Source: Poseidonibacter lekithochrous (GTDB lineage Bacteria > Campylobacterota > Campylobacteria > Campylobacterales > Arcobacteraceae). From it: a stretch of DNA of 64,000 bases. Below are positions 46,819-56,129 of the stretch, one piece after another. The notes beneath the pieces are model-generated. The model had not been told where the DNA came from. It was given only the letters and a program-made list of their open reading frames with translations, and searched no databases. Position 1 is the stretch's first letter. Each line of letters opens with the position of its first letter. Location: contig NZ_CP054052.1 of NCBI RefSeq assembly GCF_013283835.1, forward strand, positions 124,001 to 188,000, in the 5' to 3' direction. A program made the position numbers and the translations under genes.

Positions 46819-47637
46819 TTATATTGCTTTCTTTGATTTTTTTATAAAATCAAAACAGATTATTATAAACATAAAAATAGAACTAGCTAGAATAATTGAT
46901 GGGCCAGAACTTAAATCAAAATTGTAAGATAAAACAAGACCAAAGATTGTAAACAACATAGATAATAAACTAGATATTATCATCATTGAAAATAGGGTAT
47001 TACAAAATCTTTGTGAGATATAAATAGGTATGGTTAATAGGGCGATTACTAAAATAAGACCTACAATTTTTATGGCAATTACTATGCATAGTGCTGATAA
47101 AATAAGTATAAGTGTATAAAAAAATCTTGTATAAATACCTCGTAAGTTTGCATATTCACTATCATAAGAAACTGCTAAAATATCTCTGTAAAAAAATACT
47201 AAAACTGTAATTATAAAGCTAAGTAAAATTACCATAAACATAATATCTGTATTATCAACTGCTAAAATTGAGCCAAATAAATAACTCATTAAATCAGAGT
47301 TATATCCAGGGGTTAAATCTACAAGTAAGATACCAAATGACATACCAATTGCCCATGTTAGGCCAATTATAGTATCTAAGTTCTCTCTTTTTTTATAAGT
47401 AAACAAAGCTATTATTATAGTTACTAGTATTGAGAAAATTGATGTACATAATAACATCGGAAGTCCAAAATAAATAGATAAACCAATACCACCATAAGCA
47501 CTATGTGCAATTCCTCCTGATAAGAAAACCATTTTATTAACCACAATTAAGGATCCTATAATTCCAGTAATAATACTTACTAAAACCCCTGCGATTATTG
47601 CATTTTGAATAAAGTTATATGATAAGGCTTCTAACAT
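46819..47637 (-). CDS. znuB: Zinc ABC transporter permease ZnuB
   Basis: The 272-residue inner-membrane protein has about eight hydrophobic helices and fits the ABC-3 family of zinc/manganese permeases: AIIAGVLVSIITGIIGSLIV at the start, LSGGIAHSAYGGIGLSIYFG with the loop that meets the ATPase, and KIVGLILVIALLTIP. It overlaps znuC by 7 bp and closes the znuACB transcription unit. The zinc assignment comes from its neighbours and from the Fur-type palindromes upstream of znuA. Confidence 0.93.
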   Translation of the reverse strand: MLEALSYNFIQNAIIAGVLVSIITGIIGSLIVVNKMVFLSGGIAHSAYGGIGLSIYFGLPMLLCTSIFSILVTIIIALFTYKKRENLDTIIGLTWAIGMSFGILLVDLTPGYNSDLMSYLFGSILAVDNTDIMFMVILLSFIITVLVFFYRDILAVSYDSEYANLRGIYTRFFYTLILILSALCIVIAIKIVGLILVIALLTIPIYISQRFCNTLFSMMIISSLLSMLFTIFGLVLSYNFDLSSGPSIILASSIFMFIIICFDFIKKSKKAI

Positions 47638-48380
47638 CTACATTTTCCTAACATCTCTAAAAGTTCAATTTCACATATATTTGATTCAATATTTTTGAAG
47701 TCATCTTTCATTTTTGTTAAATCATGATATGTTAATTTTTTATTTATATAAACAGCTTTTGAAGCATATTTTAAAACCACTGATATATCGTGACTAATTA
47801 CAACAACCGTGATATGTTTATTTAACTCTTTTAATACTTGATATACTTGCTCACAACCTGCAATATCAATATTTGAAGTGGGTTCATCTAAAAGTAAAAT
47901 CTTTGGATTACAAAAAAGTGCTCTTGCAATTAAAACTCTTTGTCTCTGTCCTCCAGATAAATTTGAAATTTTTGAGTTTGCAAACTCTTTCATATTTACT
48001 TTTTCTAGAACTTCAAGTGCTTTGATCTTTTCTTCTTTTTTATATCCAAAGAATCTTTTTTTAATATCGTTTTGTCCCATCATTACAACTTCTATGGTAC
48101 TAATTGGGAAGTTAAGATTAATGTTAGTATTTTGAGGAACATAACCAAGATTTGGAAGTTCATTAATTAGTTTATTTCCAAAAATAGAAATATTGCCTTT
48201 TTTTAAAGGGTTAATGCCAAGGATTAGTTTTAAAAGAGTACTTTTTCCTCCACCATTTGGTCCTAATATTGTTAGGAAGTCTTTCTCTTTTACGGACAAA
48301 TTTATGTCTTCTAAAACAAACTCTTTTTCGTATTTGAAAAAAAGTTTGTCTATAGAGATTGCGTTACTTATTGTTTGCAA
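47631..48380 (-). CDS. znuC: Zinc ABC transporter ATP-binding protein ZnuC
   Basis: The 249-residue ATPase has Walker A GPNGGGKST (about residues 41-49), the signature LSGGQRQRVLIARAL, Walker B ILLLDEPTS and the switch histidine VVVISHD. It powers zinc import through ZnuB. The start is a TTG inside the end of znuA (17-bp overlap); no ATG lies near, and the next part ISIDKLFFKYE is already conserved. The last residues (LLEMLGKCRC) contain two cysteines that may bind metal, though this is a guess. Confidence 0.93.
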   Translation of the reverse strand: MQTISNAISIDKLFFKYEKEFVLEDINLSVKEKDFLTILGPNGGGKSTLLKLILGINPLKKGNISIFGNKLINELPNLGYVPQNTNINLNFPISTIEVVMMGQNDIKKRFFGYKKEEKIKALEVLEKVNMKEFANSKISNLSGGQRQRVLIARALFCNPKILLLDEPTSNIDIAGCEQVYQVLKELNKHITVVVISHDISVVLKYASKAVYINKKLTYHDLTKMKDDFKNIESNICEIELLEMLGKCRC

Positions 48381-49659
48381 TTGAATTTGCCATTTGTATT
48401 AGGTTTTGTGACCAGTTTTGTGCAAGCGGAGTTTCTTTAATTACTTTAATTTTTAACTCATCTGCAATAACTTTTGCACTCTTATCTGAAAATTCAGTTT
48501 GAGTAAAAATTGCTTTTACATTTTCTTCTTTAGCTTCTTTGATAATTTTTTGAAGAATTTTTGGTTTTGGTTCTTTTCCTTCAACTTCAATAACTAATTG
48601 CTCTAAGTTATAATCTTTTGCAAAATATCCCCAAGATGGGTGGAAAACCATAAACTTAGAATTACGAGGTAAAGAAGATAAAATACTTTTAATTCTAATA
48701 TCTGTTAAACCTATCTCTTTTATAAAATTGTCATAATTAGTTTTGTAATACTCTTTATTTTTTGAATCAACTTCTACTAAAGTATTATAAATATTTTTTG
48801 CCATAATTTTTACATTTTTAGGACTTACCCAAACATGAGGGTCTTTTCCATGATGTGCTTCTTCTGGAACACTTGTAAGAACTTCAATATCTTTTTTTGT
48901 TGAGTCTTTAAAGTAATGTTCATTCGCTTCAAATTCAATTGGCATATGTTCTGTGAAAAATAAATATTTTCCAGCTTGTTTGATTTGTACTTTGAATATT
49001 GTTTTATTTTTTGACTCATCAAAAGTTAAAGTATAAAATGAATTGTTTGTTTCTAAAGAGCTATTATTTGTAGCAGTTTTAGTTTTGTTATTTGCAAATA
49101 CATTTTTTGCTTGTTCTTCATAAGCTTCTATTAAATCATCATCTTTTTTATTAGCTTTAATAATTAACATTTTCATTCCAGGATCTGCATAGTTTCCCTC
49201 AACTTTAGAGAAAGACCAAGTATAAGTACCTTTTTGAAGTTCAAAAACACCAGCCCATTCAAAAGGTAATTCACCTTCGTGATGACCTTCTTCATGTGAG
49301 TCATGACTTTCATCATGGTGATGATGGTGAGAATGTTTTGCCATTTCAATATATTCTACATTTTTTGTCATTTCAACAAATTTCATGTTTTTATTTTGGT
49401 CTGCAAATTTTGTAAGCCAAGTATTTTCAAACTCTAAACCAATTGGAAAATAGATATCTGCTTTAGCTATCTCTTTCATTTGTGAAGGTTTAGGCTCATA
49501 AGAGTGTGGGTCACTGCCTGGTCTTACCATATTTGTAACATTTACTTTCTCCCCTCCAATCTTTTCAACAAAAGTTTTTTGAGGTAGGATACTTACCACA
49601 ATATTAGTTTGTGCATAAGTAAAATTTATTAATAAAAACAATGGGATTAAAAATCTCAT
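48364..49659 (-). CDS. znuA: Zinc ABC transporter substrate-binding protein ZnuA with inserted extra domain
   Basis: The 431-residue protein is longer than common ZnuA (about 300). After a signal peptide come SILPQKTFVEKIGGEKVNV and RPGSDPHSYEPKPSQM, where the histidine binds zinc. A histidine-rich loop (HSHHHHHDESHDSHEEGHH) follows at about residues 108-126. Then an extra domain of about 130 residues (PFEWAGVFELQKGTYTWSF to ANEHYFKDSTKK) splits the normal fold, which resumes at HHGKDPHVWVSPKNVK. FHPSWGYFAKDY and TQTEFSDKSAKVIADEL complete the binding site. It captures zinc in the periplasm for ZnuBC. The function of the inserted domain is not recognised. Confidence 0.93.
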   Translation of the reverse strand: MRFLIPLFLLINFTYAQTNIVVSILPQKTFVEKIGGEKVNVTNMVRPGSDPHSYEPKPSQMKEIAKADIYFPIGLEFENTWLTKFADQNKNMKFVEMTKNVEYIEMAKHSHHHHHDESHDSHEEGHHEGELPFEWAGVFELQKGTYTWSFSKVEGNYADPGMKMLIIKANKKDDDLIEAYEEQAKNVFANNKTKTATNNSSLETNNSFYTLTFDESKNKTIFKVQIKQAGKYLFFTEHMPIEFEANEHYFKDSTKKDIEVLTSVPEEAHHGKDPHVWVSPKNVKIMAKNIYNTLVEVDSKNKEYYKTNYDNFIKEIGLTDIRIKSILSSLPRNSKFMVFHPSWGYFAKDYNLEQLVIEVEGKEPKPKILQKIIKEAKEENVKAIFTQTEFSDKSAKVIADELKIKVIKETPLAQNWSQNLIQMANSIANNK

Positions 49660-49679
49660 TTAATACTCCTTTTTATTTT

Positions 49680-49694
49680 TGCAACTTAGTTGCA
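49680..49694. promoter_or_regulatory. Fur-type 7-1-7 palindrome upstream of znuA, proximal (putative Zur box)
   Basis: TGCAACT-T-AGTTGCA is a perfect 7-1-7 inverted repeat, the architecture used by Fur-family repressors. It lies 21 bp before the znuA ATG. Upstream of a zinc importer, a Zur-type regulator is the likely binder. Confidence 0.7.
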
Positions 49695-49725
49695 TTTGTG
49701 AAATATTAGTAAAATAAAAGTTAAA

Positions 49726-49740
49726 CGCAACTTAGTTGCA
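49726..49740. promoter_or_regulatory. Fur-type 7-1-7 palindrome upstream of znuA, distal
   Basis: CGCAACT-T-AGTTGCA has the same 13-bp core as the proximal copy, with one mismatch in the outermost pair. The centres of the two boxes are 46 bp apart. Confidence 0.65.
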
Positions 49741-49758
49741 TTTTAATTTTTATCAAGA

Positions 49759-49764
49759 TATAAT
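49759..49764 (+). promoter_or_regulatory. Putative -10 box of metH
   Basis: TATAAT in the context AAGATATAATCACG, about 157 nt ahead of the metH ATG. The distal zinc-type palindrome ends 18 bp upstream of it, in the -35 zone, so zinc may also affect metH. No cobalamin-riboswitch hallmark was seen in the leader. Confidence 0.45.
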
Positions 49765-49920
49765 CACGTAAATTAATAAGAAGTATGTATGTTAGAGTTG
49801 ATATTTAAAAGCCAAAATTTATTGCTTAACAACTTTTTAACGAAAATTTAAATACACTCTTAATAATAAATATCAATAATAATTATAATCATAAATAAAT
49901 AATCAAAAATAGAGAATAAA

Positions 49921-52900
49921 ATGATAGAAAAATTCAAAAAATTAATCGACGACAAAGTACTGGTAATTGACGGAGCTATGGGGACACAGCTTCAACTTGC
50001 TGATATTAAAGCTCAAGAGTGGATGTACGAAGGTGCAGATTTAGAAGGGTGTAATGAACTTCTAAATTTAACTGCTCCTCATGTATTGAGAACTATTCAT
50101 GATGCTTATGCAAAAGCAGGAGCAGATTTAATAACAACTAATACTTTTGGTTCAATGTCATGGGTTTTAGATGAATACGATATTCCTCAAACTGCTTATG
50201 AATTATCAAAGTTAGGAGCATCTTTAGTAAAAGAATCTTGTGTTAAATATAGCACTGCTTCAAAACCAAGATTTGTTTTAGGATCAATTGGACCTGGAAC
50301 AAAACTTCCATCATTAGGTCATATTAAATATGACGATATGTATGAAGGTTATAAAGAAATGGCAGAAGGATTAAGGGATGGTGGAACAGATATTTTCTTA
50401 CTTGAAACTTGTCAAGATCCATTACAAATTAAAGCCGCACTTCATGCCTTAACAGATGCTGCTCCACAAATACCAATTATGGTATCTGTAACTATTGAAA
50501 TGTCAGGAACTATGCTTATTGGTACTGATGCTTTAACAATTGCAGCTATTATGGAACCTTTTAATATTTTATCACTTGGATTTAACTGTGGTACAGGACC
50601 AAAACAAGTATTTAAACATGTTAAGACTTTAAGTGAAGTTTGTAAATTCCCAATATCAGTTCATGCAAATGCAGGACTTCCTCAAAATAGAGGTGGTCAG
50701 ACTTATTATCCAATGGGACCTGATGAGTTTACTTCTTTACAAAAAGAGTTCTTAGATATTAATGGAGTTTCTTTCTTAGGTGGATGTTGTGGTACAACAC
50801 CTGAGCATATTAAAGTTTTAAGTGAAACAATTGAAGGAATAGTTCCTAAAAAACCTAATGGTTTCTTAAAAGCTTCCTTAGCATCATTATTTAATACAGT
50901 TCCATTAAAGCAAGATCCAGCACCTCTACTTATTGGTGAGAGATCAAATGCAACTGGTTCTAAAGCCTTTAGGGAATTACTAAAAGCAAATAATTATGAA
51001 GGAACACTTTCTGTTGGACAACAACAAGTAAGAGCTGGAGCACATATTATTGATGTATCTGTTGGATTTGCGGGGCGTGATGAAAAAGATGATATGGATA
51101 AAGTTGTTGAGCTTTACTCTCAAAAAGTATCACTTCCACTTATGCCAGATTCAACTCAAATTACAGCTTTAGAAGCAGCACTTAAACAAATTGGTGGAAG
51201 ACCAATTATCAACTCTGTTAACCTAGAAGATGGAGAAGAAAAATTTGATGCGGTTTGTAAACTAGCTAAGAAATTTGGAGCAGCATTAGTTTGTCTTACT
51301 ATTGATGAAGTAGGAATGGCTAAAACTAAAGAAGACAAAATCAGAATGGCAGAACGTATTTATGATTTATGTGTAAATAGACATGGCTTTAATCCTGCAG
51401 ATTTAGTATTTGATATGCTTACATTTACTATTGGTTCTGGTGATGATGAGTATAGAAGTGCAGGTATTGAAACTATGGAAGCTATTAGAGAATTCCAAAT
51501 ACTTCACCCAGAAGTAGGAACTACTTTAGGTCTTTCAAATATCTCATTTGGTTTAGATATTAAAGCAAGAGTTTATTTAAATTCAATTTATTTAGATCAT
51601 TGTGTAAAAGCTGGATTAACATCTGCAATTGTAAATGTAAAACATATCTTACCTCTTAATAAAATTACAGAGGAAGACAGAAAAGCTTGTGATGACTTAA
51701 TCTTTGATAATCAAGAAAATGGAGATCCATTATTTGCCTTTATTGATCACTTCTCAAATGTAGAAGCTCAAGAAGAAGAGAGTGATGAAGAGTATCAAAA
51801 ACTTCCTGCTGTTGAGAAAGTTAAGAAGTTATTACTTGATGGTGATAAAGATAGAATGCTTCCTTTAGTGGATGAATTAAGACTTGAAGTAAAACCTGAA
51901 GTTATTGTAAATGAATGGTTAATTGATGGTATGAAAATAATTGGGGAACTATTTGGTTCTGGACAAATGCAATTACCATTTGTACTTCAAAGTGCTGAAA
52001 CTATGAAAGCAACAGTTGATGCATTAAATCCATATTTACCAAAAGAAGAAAAAGCAACTGAGACGGTATTAGTAATAGGAACTGTAAAAGGTGACGTGCA
52101 TGATGTTGGTAAAAACTTAGTAGATATTATTCTTTCAAATAATGGATTTAAAGTTATTAATATTGGTATTAAAGCTGATTTAAATGACTTTATTATTGCA
52201 GTTAAAGAGCATAAAGCTGATGCTATTGGTATGAGTGGATTACTTGTAAAATCAACTGCTGTTATGAAAGATAATTTAGAAGAATTACATAAATTAGGGA
52301 TTGATATTCCTGTATTACTTGGAGGGGCTGCACTTACAAAAGCCTTCATTAATGACTATTGTAGACCTATTTATGATGGACCAATTTTCTATTGTAGAGA
52401 TGCTTTTGATGGTGTTGTTTCTATGCAAAGAATTGAAAGTGGAGATGCAGATAATACGGCTTTAGCGGCTGATTTAATTGAAGTTGTTGATACTAGTGAT
52501 AAGGTTGAGAAAGAAGAAGTTATTATTCCTCCATATGAAGAGATAGAACTTCCAAAACCAGCTGAGTTTACTTTCCCTCCAATTTGGGACAGAATCGCTA
52601 GAACTGGAGATAAAGTTGATAAAGAATTAATATTCAAATGGATTAACCATAGAGTATTATATAGACAAAGATGGGGATATAAAAGAGGTAAGCAGTCAAG
52701 TGAAAAGTTCTTAAAACATGAAGAAGAGGTTGTAAAACCTATGTATGAAGAGCTAAAAGCAGAATTAATTGACAAAAATATTTTTGATCCAATTGCAATT
52801 TATGCTTATTATCCTTGTATTTCTCATGATAATAAAATTTATATCTTTGATAAAGAGTATTTATTTAATAATGAAAAAGAAGCAAAAAATGTTCCTTCTT

Positions 52901-53397
52901 TAGATAAAGCAATTAAAGTACTTGAATTCCCTAGACAAAAGAGAAAACCATTTAGATGTATTGCTGATTATTTTGCAAATGATAGGCTCGATGTTATTGC
53001 CTTTACTCTTGCAAGTGCTGGGCTTAAAGTTGCTGATTATGAAAGAGAATTTTATAATAAAGGTGAGTTTACTAAATACTACCAAATCCATGGATTAGGT
53101 GTTGAGCTTGCTGAAGCTTTAGCTGAGGTTTTACATAAACAAGTAAGACTTGATTTAGATATTGTTCCAAAAGAAGGGCATACTTTAAATGATGTTCAAA
53201 TGAAACAATATGTAGGTTGTAGATACTCTCCTGGATACGCTGCTTGTCCAGATTTAGCAATGAATAGAGATATCTTCGATTTATTAAATCCTGAAGAGTT
53301 TGGAATCGAATTATCTGAAACATTCCAAATGCATCCTGAGCAAACAACTTGTGCTATAGTTGTTCCTCACTTTGATGCGAAATACTACAATATATAG
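49921..53397 (+). CDS. metH: Cobalamin-dependent methionine synthase MetH
   Basis: The 1158-residue protein has all four MetH modules. The homocysteine domain (about 1-320) starts DGAMGTQLQL and has zinc cysteines in LGFNCGTGP (about 222) and GGCCGTTPEH (about 288). The pterin domain has LIGERSNATGSKAF. The cobalamin part has the helical cap and then DVHDVGKNLVDIIL, whose histidine (about 726) ligates cobalt, and IGMSGLLVKST. The SAM-binding reactivation domain ends with CRYSPGYAACPDL. It makes methionine from homocysteine and methyl-tetrahydrofolate. It is a single-gene unit. Confidence 0.98.
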   Translation: MIEKFKKLIDDKVLVIDGAMGTQLQLADIKAQEWMYEGADLEGCNELLNLTAPHVLRTIHDAYAKAGADLITTNTFGSMSWVLDEYDIPQTAYELSKLGASLVKESCVKYSTASKPRFVLGSIGPGTKLPSLGHIKYDDMYEGYKEMAEGLRDGGTDIFLLETCQDPLQIKAALHALTDAAPQIPIMVSVTIEMSGTMLIGTDALTIAAIMEPFNILSLGFNCGTGPKQVFKHVKTLSEVCKFPISVHANAGLPQNRGGQTYYPMGPDEFTSLQKEFLDINGVSFLGGCCGTTPEHIKVLSETIEGIVPKKPNGFLKASLASLFNTVPLKQDPAPLLIGERSNATGSKAFRELLKANNYEGTLSVGQQQVRAGAHIIDVSVGFAGRDEKDDMDKVVELYSQKVSLPLMPDSTQITALEAALKQIGGRPIINSVNLEDGEEKFDAVCKLAKKFGAALVCLTIDEVGMAKTKEDKIRMAERIYDLCVNRHGFNPADLVFDMLTFTIGSGDDEYRSAGIETMEAIREFQILHPEVGTTLGLSNISFGLDIKARVYLNSIYLDHCVKAGLTSAIVNVKHILPLNKITEEDRKACDDLIFDNQENGDPLFAFIDHFSNVEAQEEESDEEYQKLPAVEKVKKLLLDGDKDRMLPLVDELRLEVKPEVIVNEWLIDGMKIIGELFGSGQMQLPFVLQSAETMKATVDALNPYLPKEEKATETVLVIGTVKGDVHDVGKNLVDIILSNNGFKVINIGIKADLNDFIIAVKEHKADAIGMSGLLVKSTAVMKDNLEELHKLGIDIPVLLGGAALTKAFINDYCRPIYDGPIFYCRDAFDGVVSMQRIESGDADNTALAADLIEVVDTSDKVEKEEVIIPPYEEIELPKPAEFTFPPIWDRIARTGDKVDKELIFKWINHRVLYRQRWGYKRGKQSSEKFLKHEEEVVKPMYEELKAELIDKNIFDPIAIYAYYPCISHDNKIYIFDKEYLFNNEKEAKNVPSLDKAIKVLEFPRQKRKPFRCIADYFANDRLDVIAFTLASAGLKVADYEREFYNKGEFTKYYQIHGLGVELAEALAEVLHKQVRLDLDIVPKEGHTLNDVQMKQYVGCRYSPGYAACPDLAMNRDIFDLLNPEEFGIELSETFQMHPEQTTCAIVVPHFDAKYYNI

Positions 53398-53421
53398 AAA
53401 AGATTTTTATCTTTTCTATAT
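53392..53421 (+). terminator. Hairpin at the metH stop codon
   Basis: ATATAGAAAAGAT and ATCTTTTCTATAT form a perfect 13-bp stem around TTTT, with the metH TAG inside the left arm. No T-run follows, so termination may be partial or it may protect the mRNA end. Confidence 0.6.
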
Positions 53422-53511
53422 CTCAATCTTTATCAGATTATATATAATTCAAATATTATTTTTAAATAACTCAATTAAAAAAATAAAACTCATTATTCGC
53501 TCACTTTTCTT

Positions 53512-53520
53512 TGTTATAAT
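53512..53520 (+). promoter_or_regulatory. Putative extended -10 promoter of the adhesin export locus
   Basis: TGTTATAAT (TGN followed by TATAAT) is the best promoter-like element in the 270-bp gap before the TolC-like gene. It implies a leader of about 140 nt. Nothing else in this AT-rich gap is recognised. Confidence 0.45.
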
Positions 53521-53667
53521 CTAATAGAAAAAAGTTATTTGTACTAAAAAGTAAAGTTTTAGTGAAATTATTCTTAATTTTTAATGTTATTAGATTACCT
53601 CCAAATAACATACTTATTCATAAAATCGGATATTGCAAATATCAATACTAAACACAAGGAAGTTTTA

Positions 53668-55386
53668 ATGAGAAGAAGTAAAACAATTTTATTGTCTTTA
53701 TCAGCTGCAGTTTTTATTACAGGATGTTCAATTAAACCAGAACCATTGTTACCAAAAGATATTAAAAGTAGTGTAAAAAAAGATTTACAATTATTAAGTA
53801 ATATTGTAAAACCTATTACAAAAGCAATTACTTTGGAAGAGGCAATAGATAGAGCTGTAAATAATAATATTAGAAATAGAGTTCAAAAAATGGAGTCTGC
53901 ATTAGCCTATAAACAAATTGATATGGTCTATTATGATATGTTACCATCATTAGCTGCGAATGCTGGTTATTCTGTTCGAGATAATTATGCTGCATCGGCA
54001 AGTACTTCTTTTACAAATGGACAACCAGATCAAATCTCTGGAACACCTTCTTATTCAGTTTCTCAAGATAAGGAAAGAACAACAACAGATGTCTCTTTTA
54101 ACTGGAATATCTTAGATTTTGGTTTATCTTATGTTCGAGCTAAACAACAATCAGATAAATATTTAATGGCTAAAGAAAATGAGAAAAAAGTTACTCAAAA
54201 TATAATTCAAGAAGTTAGAAGGACATACTATCAAACAGTATCTGCAGATGCTTTATTAAAAAGAATTGTTCCTATGAAAGATGAAGTTAAAGATGCTTTA
54301 GTTCAGTCAAGAAAAGTAAAACTTCAAAGAGTCTCTTCTCCAATGGAAGCTTTATCTTATCAAAGAGAATTATTAGAGGTTTTAAGATCTTTACAATCAT
54401 TAGAAAGAAATCTAATGAATGCAAAACTTGAGTTATCAGAATTAATGGGGTTGAAACCTGGTACAAAATTTGAGTTATCAGAAAAAGTAAGAAAAAACTA
54501 TGATTTACCTGAAATTAAAATGGCATTAGAAGATATGGAAAAAGTTGCTTTAGAAAATAGACCTGAAGTTCTTGAGAGTAGATATAAAGAAAGAATTTCT
54601 AGTAAAGAAACAACAACTGCTATTTTAAAGATGCTTCCAGGAATTAATTTAAATGCTGGAATAAATTATAATGATAGTGATTATTTACTAAATAATGATT
54701 GGGCATCGTATGGAGCTAGTGTATCTTGGAATCTAATAAATATTTTTAAAGGTAATACTTATAATAAAATTGCAAAAACTCAAATTGAGTTAGCAAAAGA
54801 ACAAAAGTTAGCTGTTTCAATGGCTGTTTTATCTCAAGTACATTTATCAATAGTTAATTTTAAACAAGCTAAAAAAGAGTATGAATTATCAAAAGAGTAT
54901 TTAGATGTTGCAGAAGAGATTTTTAATCTGACAGAGGTTGGAAATGATTTAAATATGAATAGTAGATTAGTATTTATTAAAGAAAAATTAAATTATATTT
55001 TATCTACATTAAGACACTCGTCATCTTATGCAAATGTTCAAAATAGCTATGGAAGAATTTTTGCTTCTTTAGGTACTTATTCTGATATGAAAAAAGAAGA
55101 AGTAAAAGCTAAAAAAGTAGAAAAAAAGCTAGTAAAAAAAATTATGCCTGCTGTAGAGAAAAAAGAGATGAAATCACCTACATTTAAAACTTATGGAATT
55201 GCAACGTCTAATTTAAATGTAAGAGCAGAAGCTTCTTTAGATAGTGAAGTTAAATATGTACTAGAAAAAAATAAAAAAGTTGAAATACTTAAAACTATTA
55301 GTATTAAAAACGATGTATGGTCTAAAATTGAAGATGGTTATGTTAGCTCGACATTTTTAGAAATTCAAACAACTGAAGTAAAATAA
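53668..55386 (+). CDS. TolC-like outer-membrane efflux lipoprotein with C-terminal SH3 domain
   Basis: With the ATG at 53668, preceded by AAGGA, the product has 572 residues and a lipobox FITGC (Cys 20). The open frame extends 28 codons upstream but would destroy this signal. The body (about 45-480) has two halves typical of TolC/OEP proteins: LEEAIDRAVNNN, long coiled helices and NWNILDFGLSYVRAKQQ, then GINLNAGINYNDSD and SWNLINIFKG, which form the barrel strands. Residues about 507-570 form a bacterial SH3 domain (TSNLNVRAEASLDSEVKYVL, KNDVWSKIEDGYVSSTFLEI), which in other proteins binds peptidoglycan or peptides. It probably forms the exit duct for the adhesin encoded next to it. Confidence 0.9.
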   Translation: MRRSKTILLSLSAAVFITGCSIKPEPLLPKDIKSSVKKDLQLLSNIVKPITKAITLEEAIDRAVNNNIRNRVQKMESALAYKQIDMVYYDMLPSLAANAGYSVRDNYAASASTSFTNGQPDQISGTPSYSVSQDKERTTTDVSFNWNILDFGLSYVRAKQQSDKYLMAKENEKKVTQNIIQEVRRTYYQTVSADALLKRIVPMKDEVKDALVQSRKVKLQRVSSPMEALSYQRELLEVLRSLQSLERNLMNAKLELSELMGLKPGTKFELSEKVRKNYDLPEIKMALEDMEKVALENRPEVLESRYKERISSKETTTAILKMLPGINLNAGINYNDSDYLLNNDWASYGASVSWNLINIFKGNTYNKIAKTQIELAKEQKLAVSMAVLSQVHLSIVNFKQAKKEYELSKEYLDVAEEIFNLTEVGNDLNMNSRLVFIKEKLNYILSTLRHSSSYANVQNSYGRIFASLGTYSDMKKEEVKAKKVEKKLVKKIMPAVEKKEMKSPTFKTYGIATSNLNVRAEASLDSEVKYVLEKNKKVEILKTISIKNDVWSKIEDGYVSSTFLEIQTTEVK

Positions 55387-55388
55387 AC

Positions 55389-56129
55389 GTGAAAAAGCTT
55401 CTTTGTTCAGCATTAATCTTATCATTTTTAAATGCACAAGATAGCCTAACTTCTAGGGCTGTGATTAGTTCATTTGATAGAACAGTTTTATCAAGTGAGC
55501 TAGCAGGAAATATTGTACATTTGAAAAAAAATGAAGGTGACTATTTTAAAAAAGGTACCTTACTTGTAAAACTTAATTGTGATGTTTATAAAGCAAAGAA
55601 GAATAAAGTTGGTATTGAAAAAAATATTGCACACTTAAAATATAAAAAAAATAAACAGCTTGAAAGTTATAAGTCTATAGGAAGTTTTGAGGTAGATATT
55701 TCAAAACAAGAATACTTAAAACAACAAGCTGAATATAAAATTGCATCTATAAATGTAAAGAGATGTAATATTTATGCGCCTTTTAACGGACGAGTTGTTT
55801 CAAAAAAAGTTAACCAATTTCAAAGTATTAAACCTAATGAGGAAATAATTGAAATTGTAGGTGTAGATACTCTTGAGGCTAGAACTTTTGTTCCTTCTTC
55901 ATGGTTAACTTGGATAAAAAAGAATGAAGATTTAAAAATAGTTATTGATGAAACAAAAACAACTATTAATGCTGAGATAAAAGAAATTGGTTCAGTTGTT
56001 GATCCTGTAAGTCAAACTGTATTAGTACGGGTTTCTCTTAAAAAACCTTATGCAAATATTATTCCAGGGATGAGCGCAACTGCTACATTTAAAATGAAAA
56101 ATAATAAAGGAACAGATGATGAAAAATAA
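55389..56129 (+). CDS. Periplasmic adaptor subunit (HlyD/RND membrane-fusion type), GTG start
   Basis: The 246-residue protein opens with a signal peptide (KKLLCSALILSFLNAQ). The barrel-sandwich halves are LSSELAGNIVHLKKNEGDYF with GTLLVKLNCD, and CNIYAPFNGRVVSKKVNQFQ, separated by a short coiled hairpin; a beta-barrel with GSVVDPVSQTVLVRVSL and PGMSATATFK follows. It is short for the family and lacks a clear membrane-proximal domain. Such proteins link an inner-membrane pump to a TolC duct. The GTG start lies 2 bp after the TolC-like stop, and its end overlaps the adhesin gene, so the three are translationally linked. No pump gene is visible between them. Confidence 0.87.
   Translation: MKKLLCSALILSFLNAQDSLTSRAVISSFDRTVLSSELAGNIVHLKKNEGDYFKKGTLLVKLNCDVYKAKKNKVGIEKNIAHLKYKKNKQLESYKSIGSFEVDISKQEYLKQQAEYKIASINVKRCNIYAPFNGRVVSKKVNQFQSIKPNEEIIEIVGVDTLEARTFVPSSWLTWIKKNEDLKIVIDETKTTINAEIKEIGSVVDPVSQTVLVRVSLKKPYANIIPGMSATATFKMKNNKGTDDEK

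Noticed and set aside
49765-49920. Possible cobalamin or SAM riboswitch before metH
   Set aside because: The leader is AT-rich without the conserved B12-box or SAM-box elements I could recognise.
51987-53347. Minus-strand frames opposite metH
   Set aside because: They lie inside a fully conserved methionine synthase gene and have no starts with ribosome sites.
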